DNA from: Rhabdornis inornatus
Lineage: Eukaryota > Chordata > Aves > Passeriformes > Rhabdornithidae
Length of the DNA: 64,000 nucleotides
Assembly (NCBI GenBank): GCA_013397075.1
Contig: VWZS01003490.1
Coordinates: 920,134-984,133 of the forward strand
Direction: 5' to 3'
How positions within the stretch are numbered: position 1 is the stretch's first letter; each line of letters starts with the position of its first letter. Below are positions 15,101 to 27,100 of the stretch, one piece after another. Below the pieces are notes generated by a model, which was given only the letters and a program-made list of their open reading frames with translations, made no database searches and had not been told where the DNA came from. The translations under genes and the position numbers were made by a program.

Positions 15101-18100
15101 AATAAATATAGAAATAATTAAAGAAATAAAACACACCCTCCAAAATCTACCCAAAAAACCTCCCAACACACTTAAGAGCAGCAAGAGTAGCAAGCCTAAT
15201 TACCTTCCATCAAAAGTAATTATATGAGGGTCAGTAAATGAGTAGCAGTAGGCAGTGGGTAGATCCTTAACTGTAATCTTCAAAACAAAGAAAAAAAACT
15301 GTAAAATATGTCAGGTTAAGAAATAAATGCACTCAGATACATTATTTATCTTATGATAGTAGTTTACATTCTAGTAAGCATATTATATTATACTTTCAAT
15401 CAATCTTAGTAGCTACTTCAATATTAAAATGCAAAAAAAAATTTGAATGAAAACACAGAATTTCAAGAAAATTCACTAAAATCAACCACTTGATAAATCT
15501 TGGTGTGAATCAGCAAGTCACAACTGAAATAAAAGCTTCACTAACACCAGCCACACTTCTGGACAGTTTACAGATCTTAACATGAAGATTTTCAACCTGC
15601 GTGCTTTCTGGAACATAGCCATTCCACAGGAAATTCTCACTGGATATAGGTTCAACTGCAATTCTGGTAATCCTGTCTCCATCCTGAATGAAGTCTGTCA
15701 CAGCAGTGAAATAAATTACAGCTTGACCACAGAGTCCATTATTGCAGGATTTCTGCAGAAGATCCACATGACAAGAGGAAAGAGCCAAGTTTAGACCTAA
15801 CTGCTCTTTACCTGTTTTAAAGAAAATACATCATTAGTGAGTTCCTCCTCTAAATAAGCCACATTCTCCATACTACTGTTAATACAGATACTAACTTATT
15901 TACACACAATTTTATAAATTAAAATAATTATGCATGTTTCTTGGGTTTTGTTTGGTCATGCAAAAAACCTCTCTACCTCTTCATATTCACACCTGAGACA
16001 ATGTTTTTTCATTCCCCAGTTTGACAGATAAATGGAAATCATGATAGGCTTGATAATGTGAAAAAAAAATGGTTGACTGCATAGGCAAGGATCCTCCTGG
16101 TTCACAGGATTTGTGCTTGGGAAAATATTACAAAAAATGGCTATAAGAGTAATAAATGATGACTTTGTGACTCCATATATAATACTTGCAACAGGTAAAC
16201 AAAATTACCTGAATTCTAAACTTTAGAAGTATTACAGTATTCTGTCTATTCAAGTTAAAGAATGTGGCTCTGATATCAGTGTCTACCAAAACACCTGAAA
16301 ACTTCAACAGGTAATTCTTTCATATTTTCAGCAGCGTCATCATACAGACTCTGAAAACTTTAACATTTTATAAAGTATTTTGGAGTGTAACAACTTCTCT
16401 GAAGAAGGAAATCAGCACAGTATTTATAAAAATATACAAAAATTAAAAAAATAATTAAATATACAAAATGTAACAAAATCAGGGTAATACTTACCTTCAT
16501 CAACAATGTTTAATGTTAGTGAGATTTTGCAGTCACTTTTTAGCTGGCTAAATTCAGGACAAGGAATAGGAATGCTACTTTTTATTGTCAGTCTGTATTC
16601 CTTCCCATTTTCTGATATATCATATGTTTCTGGATGTATCTAGCACAGAAGAAATTGTACTTAAAATGCAATCTTTGTGAGTAAACTGCAGCACTACTTC
16701 CTAATCAGCTAGGAGTGCTTATTTACATGGGCTGAGGAGCAGCAGCATGAGGAGAAGATGCAGACACAGCAGCCATAGTCTTGAAAGTTGGGTAAAGGGG
16801 CAAGGATAAGGAAAAGGCAAGAAAAAGGGTTAGCTAGAAAGGAGGGAGTCAGCAGACCACATTTTCACCACAAAAATGAGCAACCCCTTGGAAGCTAAGA
16901 TACAAACAGCTTTGTGCACTGTCTGGGTGGGAGGAAGGAATTGTTACCTACAGGTAACAATTCCAAAAGAATTTGGAAGCTCCATATTTCTTCTGGGATT
17001 CCTCTCTGCAAGCTCACAACACACATCACAAAAAGGTATGATCAAAAACTCAATTAAAGATCAGTAACAGGGGCCTATAGCTGAGCTTGGTAGGCTGGGT
17101 GGAGTCCCAAATGCAGCCTCACAAGGAAACAAAGAGAACACATTGCCTCTTTGCAGGGTACACTGCAGAACTCCACCTCCATGAGAGAAATCTGGGCCCC
17201 AATCCCACAGAAACAGGCTCAGGCTAAGTCAATAGGACTATACACAATATATAATTAATGAAATGCAGTCTGTCTTTCTGGGACTGGAGTCCCATTCTTG
17301 GCCAGCAAATGGGTCCCTATATCTCTATCCACAGTAGGAACTAAAACTAGTTTGGTGCTTGCCTCTTACCAAGCAGCACAGCACAGGACAGCTCCCAGCT
17401 ACCCCACTTCAAACCCAGACCAGGCTGGCTCACAGCTGTGTCCTCAGACTTTATGTGCACAGCACCAGTCAGCTCCAGCTGCTGGAAACCAAGGCCTGCA
17501 CTGTGTGTGCAAGGTGCCAATTCAGCCTTTCTGTATGTGGGGAGAACACAAACCACTGCGACTCTCTCGCTTTTGGACAAATTTAAGTCCACCTCAGCTG
17601 ACAACAGGCTCTATTAATTCACAGTTTATACACTTTAAGTGCCTTCTAGTCAGAGGACTCATTGCTGTAGCAATACTCAAAAATTCCTACTACATTACAT
17701 TTTTACAAAGTTACCTTAATTCCAGCAAAAAATTCCTTGCTCTCAACTGGAGAGCTTTGTATATCTGGCTTCTCCATGAAAAAAGAAGAACTGCTACAGT
17801 AGACCTGCAGGGTAAAACCAGAATAACAGAATACGTTTTTGCATGAAGTGGTCACAGGAAGACAAAACTTGGCCACTATGGTCAGTTCAATGATTCATCA
17901 TGGCAAGTCTTCTGGTGGCACCAGACGGTACCAGTTGCCAGTGGTAATTGGTAAATACAACTAAAGAAAAAAACAGAAACAGACTGAGCATCCTAGGACC
18001 TTTTCCTGGCATATTCTACCAGCTGTGCAGAGACTTCTTTAACTAATGGCAGCATACAAATAATATTTAATGAATACTTAAAAAATCTTTTCTGGAGCAT

Positions 18101-21100
18101 TTCTGCATCCAGTGGTATCTATGAAAATGTATTTTACACTTGTTTACATGTTGTTTACTACTTTTTTTTCCATTTCATAGTTTTTGTCTTATAACTTTGT
18201 TTAGTGACCATCAGATCTTAGATTATGTTTTTCCTGTTGTTATAAACCTGGATAATTTTTTTTCAAGATGAGGAATTCAGTGTGAATTCCCTCCACTGAT
18301 CCAGTTTCATGCTACTAGACACTGTGGTTTTGCTTTGGTTTGGTGTTTGTTTCGGCATTTGTTTTTATTTTGCTGTATCCATTTTGAAATGTGTTGACTA
18401 CATGCAGTATATCTGATCTTGAAAAAAAAATTAATTCATAGCTTGAGATATCTTGTAATTGTGCCTTTCCTTTTGACTGTCACCAAGCCAACACTTTCAG
18501 GCAAGTCTTCACGAAATTCCCAAATTATTTTTGGGGAGTAACAATTGCTATTGCTGTCCATAAGCCAACCATAAGCCTGTCTTTGGCTTGAACATGCATA
18601 TGCATACCAATCACAGGTTTTTTGTTTTTCATTTTCTCCAGGAAAAAATAATCTGTATGTCAGTATATATAGGTAAAAGATGCATTGATTTTCCAATGCT
18701 TAGGCTTCTCAAAGTTACCATGAGAGCCTAAGTCTTCATTCTGGTACAACAGAAGATAAGGCATCATACTGCTTTTGATGGCAGATATTAAAACATAAAT
18801 CCTAGACACAAAATCAGCAAGCAGCAGCTCACCCAGAGAAAAATACATATCTAATGAATCAACAACACAGCTTTTCACAATCTCTGTCTCTTACAGCTTC
18901 TCACTGAGATGCAATTGCATCCAAAAATCCTCTTAACCGACATTTTTCTAACAAAAATTTACCTCCTGGAAGCACACTGCATTGTATTGAGACGACCAGT
19001 CTCAAAACTTTAGAGGTAGTGGTAGTTATATTTCTGTGATATTTACACATTCATATGGGCAGTTGGTGAAAATAAGTAAAGGCAACAGGCTTCTGCCAAG
19101 AAAAATTATACAGCAAGGTACTGGACCTCTCTCTAAAAACTGTTACTGTCTACTGTGCCATATTTACAAATATACAAAGAAATCATAATAATGCTTCAAC
19201 ATACTCTGTCTCCAAGTCTGACGTTTATCCCATCTAGCTCTAGAAGTGAGAAGGAATGAACTGCTGTTTCATGTGTAAGTTCTTCTTTGACACCTTCAGG
19301 AGAAAGTCTTGACCAAGTTACAATGAATCCAACAGAGCTGTTTGCAACAGGAATGCCAAAGGTACACCTTAGGTAGATGCTGCCTTTGATCATCTCTGCT
19401 ACAACTTCAGGAACAGAAGGAAGTGGTGGTGACACAGATGGAGATGATGCAGGAGCCAGGTTACCTAGTCAGACAGAAATGCGGTCTGTGCTTTTTATTC
19501 TGCACAAAATCAGTATTAGATACAATGACACTGACATGTATTTTGCCAATAAATACACTAATAATATTTACCTTTTTTATATGTGGAAATACTACATAAT
19601 TTTTTAAGAGAGTCAAAGAAAAATGTGTATTTTCCTTCTAATAATTATTAAATCAAGAAAAAACTCTTTATGAGCTTTTGATTATATTCTAGACAATACG
19701 AAGGTGCTAAAGAGGGGGGAAAAATAAAGCCATATAAACCTAAATGAAAAACATTAACAAGAGAATAAAATGCAATTAATTATTTTACCAGGCAGGAAAG
19801 AGCAACATGCAAAGGCATGTGCCTTACAGAAGAATAATTTCACTACTTATGAAGAAAGTGGGGAAAAGAAAAATAAAAAAGGAAAAGAAAAAGGCTATTC
19901 AGAAAGGTACAGAATAACTGACAATATTATTTGTAGATTCCTCTTATATTTTATCCTAAAGAATCAAAGTAATCTGTCATTCAGCATCATTACAGTTACT
20001 TTTTGACATTTTGATAACTACTCAAAATATTCTGAGAAAGAACTTGTAATCCAAGTTTGTCTGAAATTACCTCCAAACTGCTCATTTTGCAACAAACCAA
20101 GCAATACTATTGATAACATGAACACATTTTTATTCAAGTCAGAATATCACTAAATGTTGACATAATTGGGTCACAGATGCACAGAAAACCTTGAAAATCA
20201 AAACAAAATACTCACTGCTACAGACACCTTCAATTTCCATTTCCCCAGGATCACAGCTCTGTGGCCTTGCATCTGAAACAACTATAAAGGGTTTTTACAT
20301 CGTATATTCACACATATACAGATAAGCACCAGTGCTCTTAGACTATAGACCAAATGTCACAAAACACTAACTGAAGTACAAATTTTCAGAATAGAAGCTA
20401 TCTTGTAATCTGATTCACATACAGCTGTGAGAGCAGTGAGCAAAATGTCTTGTGCTGGAAGTCATCCAGGAGGAAGGGTACAGAACACTCCACTACCTCT
20501 ACAACTTTTACTGCTGGTGTGCTCAACCAATACTTATACATGCTGCTAGTGAATAAAAAGAAATTATATTATTCTCTTGAATATATATTTTGCTTCTCTA
20601 AATTCACATCTGAACACTTTTTCTTTAACTGGAACCCTGGACAGAGAAATACAGTACAGACTGCTTTGCAAAAAATCACCTTTCCTACAGAAGCCTAAGA
20701 AAAAGTGCTTGTGCACTGCTATTGTTTTGTATTTTGAATGATATAGAAAAATAAGTGGAACTTGACTTAAACATAAAAATGCCAATTAGTCACTCTACTC
20801 AAACTACATCAGAAGGGCGGCAGCAACACTTGAAATCCCATTCACCAAAAAGAATGAAGAACAGACTTTGCTGTTCCACGCTTCAGTGGTATAATGTTTG
20901 AATTCCTTAGCATGTAGAGGACAGAATGAAAATTTGCATCAGGTATTTATGGCTGTCAAGTGTTAAAGAGAAACCACCGTACACATGGTAACCTAGACAC
21001 AAAAAGCAGTACAACAGTACGATGTACTTCACATGACAACATAATCTTAAATATGTGCATTTAAACTCAAAATGTGTTTCAGATTTACAGTTCTCAGTAG

Positions 21101-24100
21101 AGGCAAATAAGAGTTATGCTTTTTGACTGCTTTGTTTTGAGGTAGTAAAAAATTGCTAGCACCTGTCTAGCTGTGGTCTTATATCTTCTTTCCTCATCAT
21201 ATACCAGGATCCAAAGTAAATACAAGTCCTATTGTGCAGGAGTTCTTCATTGCTTCAGGCACATGCTTGCTGAACCCTTGAAGAATGTCTTAACAATTGG
21301 ATCTAAAGGTATAATGATGGGCCAGAAAGCCCACTGATAGATTTGCTACTAAGCTTTTGAAAGTAGTCAGTAACAGAGACTAGGACTCCAAGCAAAACAG
21401 CATATCATGCATGAAAATACTGCTAGTAGTTTCATAATGGTGTTTTATATGAATTATATATGTGCTATAAGAATTTCCTACTACACTAATTTGTCACTGT
21501 TTCACAGTATTTATAACTGTAAGGATTTAACCCTGGCTTGCTTATCTGAAAAATCTGTCATGAATAATGAAATACTGAAGTTTTGAGCTGTGAACACCAA
21601 CATATTTTTGCAGCACAAGCACCCAAGACATTAGGAGACATTACAAAAGGTCTCCTTTCTCACAGTACTAATAAAATGTGTATCACTAGAGCATTTCTGT
21701 GCTAAATTTTCTTCTAGCTACAACATGTATAAGCTCCAGAAAGATGATAACAATTACAACAACAAAAATATTCCTAACAGTGCTAAATAATAATTGATAT
21801 AAACACAGTTTGCTCAAGTTCTAAAAACAAAATTTATTCTGATACATAATTCTGTGCATGTTCAGTAATGGCTATTTGGACAGTCTGAGTGCCATGAATT
21901 ACACTGAACTTTGGTACACCGAATTTTGACTTCTAGACGTGCCCTATAACCCCACCTCATTATATGGAAAATTTCAATTCTTAAGTTTCTGTTTTTGAAA
22001 ATTAGTCAAATGCTACATGTATGTTAAAGAGGGGTGAAGCGAACCCATCTCACCATTTCAGGTAATTTCTTCTATCATATCAATATTAAAAGTAAGGATT
22101 GCAAGAAGTTTTAGCAAAACTATTTCCTGGCATTTCCACTCCACCAAATATCAGACAGGTATAGAGGAGAAAAACACTTACTTATAAACACACACACTTG
22201 GCTGAGTTAGAGCATGCATTTTCTCACCTTCTGCACAATACCCCATGCATCCTTGGGTGGGCTGCAGTAAGTAAACAAAGAAATCTCCGCAGTTCCTCAC
22301 CCTGACAGGGATTCGGAAAAGACAGCAGTCTTTTGAAGTGCTGAAGAAAAACTGCCATGTAGCACAAGCCGTCAACTGCTTGATCTCACCAGGTCGAGGC
22401 ATGGACTCTGACTCCCTCAGAGACAGCCAGACAGGGGCTTGAGTCCCACAGTGATTCATCTTCAGCACCAGAGAAAAACATCAGGAAATGGTTAATGCTA
22501 CATCAAACTGTTGCTGTGCTTTAATGAGAGGCACATATGTAGTTAATTTCTCTCATGAGCTTTTAGCGAAGTTCAGCCAGTGTAACGGAGGGACTGCTGA
22601 CTTCCCTCCTCAAGGCTGAATACCAATGCATACAAAAGAGACTTAAACCCTTTATTGAACCTAGTGAATTTGTGTTTGTTTCTAAAGACAGGCTATAATT
22701 TAGTGCCTGAAGAACTTAACTGGAAGCCACATCTGAGTGTTTTGCTCAGAAAAGCTCACAGTTGTGTTTTGGCTCAGTGAGCTACTTTGCACCATTAACC
22801 TACAGTGACTGCGTGGATGCCATCACAGCACAGCAAACACAGTGTAGAGCAGAAGTACACTGAGTATCAACTAAAGATGTTAAAGCTGTCACCTTTTATC
22901 TGCCCTTTGCCATCAACTGAAGGCTCAAGTAACCTGGAATTCTTCTAAGAGATGTGGGCAGCTGATGCATTAGTATGTTTGAGCTGTTTTGTGTTCATTT
23001 AAAAGCACTTAGTTGATGGGATTTTAGCTTATTTTTATAAGAGACTGTGACAAAGAAATTTCAATTCATTAGAAAAATCAAGGCTACAATATTCTAATGA
23101 TATTTTTAGGTCTTTTAAGGAAGGAAATGTTTTTAAAAGCGGCAACTAAAAAGATGTATCTCCTTAGAATATAACAGAGCTCCAAAATAAAGCTACAAAT
23201 AAGCTCTGAAATAAAGAACTAGACATCTGAAGTATTAAATATTTCAAGTAATTCTTGAGTCTTTGGAGGCTGGCAGATGATAAGGCAACTAATATTCAAT
23301 TAGCTCTGTTAGTTCAAGCCACTTTAGGAGTAATCTCTTTTCTGTGACATGATGACTTTAAAAGCTCAACAATTACTGGGTTCATGTGGCTGCAAGCCTT
23401 TATACTGCTCTCACATGGCCTTCCTAACACACTGACCATCACACAGTTCCAGCTTTACAACATGATAGCCCTGCTATGCTGCCACTGAGAAAATTTCTTT
23501 AGCACAGACTGGAAATTACAGTTTTTGAGTGCTCTAAAAGGGATTTAATTTATCATCCTCTGCTATTGCCCATTCAGCGTAAAATTTTCAATGCTTAAGA
23601 TTTAATTTTCCAGTTAACTCATTTTAATATAATCAAGTATTTAGAGAAGATAGGAACTTTGTATTGTTCCACATCAGTCCCCATAATCATACTCTTTTAT
23701 TATACCCATCCTACTGAAAAATTCTTCACCAAAATATGTATTTCTCAGAATTAAATGATTTGCAACAATACCTCCACGCACTTGGTTGGCATCTCAGCAG
23801 GCTTATCAAAAATCATGAAGCGATACCATCCCGGTGTTAGGGAATGGTCACAGATTAAATCCTGAATGGCTGATTGCTGGAGGTGGGATGAATCAAAATC
23901 CACATTTCTGTAAGGGCTCTGCAGGATCTGATGTCCACCAGGAGAGCATTCAAGAACTGTGGAGCAAGAGTGTTTGAAGTATCAAGATGGAACGCATAAC
24001 AAGTATTTTAGAAAAGTTGTTAAGCATTTTTAAAGGAAAATAAGGATATGTTGCAATATCATGCAAAACTAATTTTATGAAAGAATATATTGAAGTCTTA

Positions 24101-27100
24101 GTAACAACAACTTTGCATGTCAGCACTCTGAAATTTAATAGAATTCATTATGTCATAACTTTCCTTCTTTTACTAGACAATAAATGCAGTAATAACCACA
24201 TAGGCATTTACCCCAGATGCAAAACCAGTGGGAAGGCATACATTCATAAATTCTACCTGAATTTTGATTTCTCTAGTTCCACTGATATTTATGAAACCTG
24301 AATACAAATGGGGTGTCAAATATCTGAGAATATAAAAAAATTACCTCAGGAGGAGGAAAGTTTATCCAAAGGTCTTTTCAGAATAGATTACCACTTTACA
24401 GAACTCCTCAGCATTAAATTAATTCCCTCAAACGGATGAGAGATAGATAGTTGCATGCAGCTTACATGTATACATGCAGAACATACCAAAAGTGTGAATT
24501 AAAATGGGTAGATACTAAATTATAATGAAGAAAATACAACTCCCAAACATATTTTTTGACATCTAAGTGACCTTGTGGCCTCAAAAAATCTCTCAAATTT
24601 TCTGATAGATAAAATGAAGGATCAGAATCTGAAGAAGTCTTTATCACAGGATTTTTGGTTTTTTTGTAATGCAAACTCATTTAGAAATACAGCAGAATGC
24701 CAGAATTTCTGAGTCTGATCTGTCAGGTGAGTTGACTTCTGTGAAAGACAGTGACAACAAAAGTTCTTGCTAATGGCATATTTACATGCAATATACTGAA
24801 TTGTCATTCTTGTTCAGAAATGTGCTTGGGAAGTGAAAGAATGGAAAAATAAAGGAAGGGAACATTTATATCTAAGTGACATTAAAAGTATACCTATCTA
24901 TTTACCTTGCTTTTAAAAATGGATACCAACTGATGCGAACTGTGAACAGAATTTTGGGTTGTACTGAATGATACAGTGAATCTTAATTTTTGCCTTTATT
25001 ATGCTACTACTGAATTTAAAGATGCAGCTCTAAGCAAATTTATCTAATATTACATTTTGAATATGAATGCCCTGATCTCCAGCTTTTGAGCCCAGGTTTG
25101 TCTGTATTTGTTGCATATTTTGCATGGTACAATTGTGTCACTGATTAGAAACATTTTGGTTTATTAATATAAGATAGTTTAGTATCTTCCACATTTTTAA
25201 TGACATTCTAGATAACCGAAATTATAAAACAGTTTCAAAATCAGGTAATTCCTCACCTTTAAATGGAGAAGATGCCCTAGTGAAAAAATAGACTTTATCT
25301 CTTTCAGCACAGTATGAGAATCCTACAGTCTTTCAAAGACTGAAGATTTAATCTGATATGACTTTAGGCTACCCAGGCAGGTAACAATAGCTTTATCTTC
25401 TATCCTCTAAGGGCAGCTGGAAGTCAGTGTGATTGACTGTGCCACCACTGTGTTTCTGAGCTTCTTGTAGTAGCCTGTGGGCTATTCATGTCCATACAAT
25501 TTGACCTTACAGGGAACTTACCCTTCACTGGGTAAGAGAAAAGCCCTTGAAGAACCACAGGTCAGTCATGTGTGTTATTGAAATGTTTTCCAAGCAAGCT
25601 ACAGCATAAGCAGTTTATGAACCATGATGAAAGTTTCTTCCTGTCCTCTATTTTTTACTGGAATTCTCCCTTTCATATAGCACTCTCATTAGTTTTCTTT
25701 CCTGTAACTGAATCACTCCTGAAACAATTAATATCTGTTACCTTCTCCATTAATAAATCAGGCTAGACATGAGACAAGTCTTTATTTTCTTTTCCTCCAC
25801 AGTTTAATTAGACCATCATTTGATAGATCTTTAAAACAGCTGACTGTAGTCACTTGTAATAGGGTTATAAATCCTACTAAAGATCAAATTATAAGTTTCT
25901 TATTATTATGCATATCACTTTAAAAGGCCATCCAGCTCTTTATGAATCCAGTGTATCCTTTTCTCTTTTCTACAATTTTCCATAGTTATTGTCTGGAAAT
26001 CTTATGTTGTGTAACACTGGTTGATTTTTTTTATTTTTCATTATGCAAAACAACTGAAAATAACTGCCATCATCAATAATAGAAATAAAAACAACTTTCT
26101 AACACACCTGAGTGTAATCGAAGTGCTAACTTCAGCGACAGCAGAAACAAATAAAATGATCATATTTATGGAGAGACACACAAAAAATTGATGTCATGTT
26201 CCCTGCAAAAACATTACCCCTGCAGAACAGATCTACTCCAACCAGAAGCATTTAAGAGGGAGCTGGCTACATTTCCCACTGAAATCATGATTTCCTTATT
26301 CAGGATGCCTTAAATAAAAATAGATTTTGATACAGGCATTCTTTCAAATATTCTCGGAATGATGAATACTGACTTAGCTGAAATACTCCAGAAAAGCTTT
26401 GCCTGTGTCTAACACCCAGCAATTTCATAGAATCATAGAGTAGTTTGGGCTGGAAGGGACTTCAAAGTTTATATAGTTCCATATAGTTCCAACTTCCATG
26501 ACACAAGCAGGGACACCTTTCACTACACCACGTTGCTCAGAGCTCTGTTCAAGCTGACCTTAAACATTTCCACGGATGGGGCAGCCACAGCTTCTCTGGG
26601 CAACCTGTTCCAGTGCCTCACCACCTTCACAGCAGAGATTATTTTGCCAATATCTAATCTAAACCTACTCTTTTCCAGTTTGAAATCACCATCACTTGCC
26701 CTGTCACTACATGCCCTTGTAAACAGTGTTTCTCCATCTTTCTTGTAGGCTTCCCAATGATACAAATCTGACAAAATTATATGGAGCTGAAAACAGGTTC
26801 TGATAGCTTTAAAGAGCAAAGGAAGGTTATGTACAGAGCAAGCTGACCCACCATCTCTGTCCAGGATGTGAGGAGCATTAAATTAGGGGAAGATTTCTGT
26901 ACTGACTTCATCCACAATCACAAAATATCCCAACGTGTTCATATCCTAACATTGTTTCATAACAAAACAGAAAACTCATGTAACTTTTAGCAAAATTTTG
27001 CATTTACTCATGATTGTTCTTGATGAAAAGCTTTCCATACATATTGGAATATTCTTTTTCATTATTCTTACGGACCTTTAAATGTACTAGTGATTTAATA

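Larger units (their letters stand above)
16640..19204 (-). other. VWDE intron 5 with atypical block and palindrome
   Basis: 2.6 kb. The part at about 16,690-17,900 is visibly less AT-rich than other introns. It holds a 28-base near-perfect palindrome (16,937-16,964), a plus-strand ORF of 182 codons (17,298-17,846) and a possible fragment of an ancient archosaur DNA element near 17,185-17,235. Two minus-strand ORFs in different frames lie at 18,436-18,878. Nothing in either block matches a protein I know, and exons 5 and 6 join in phase without them. Confidence 0.6.
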
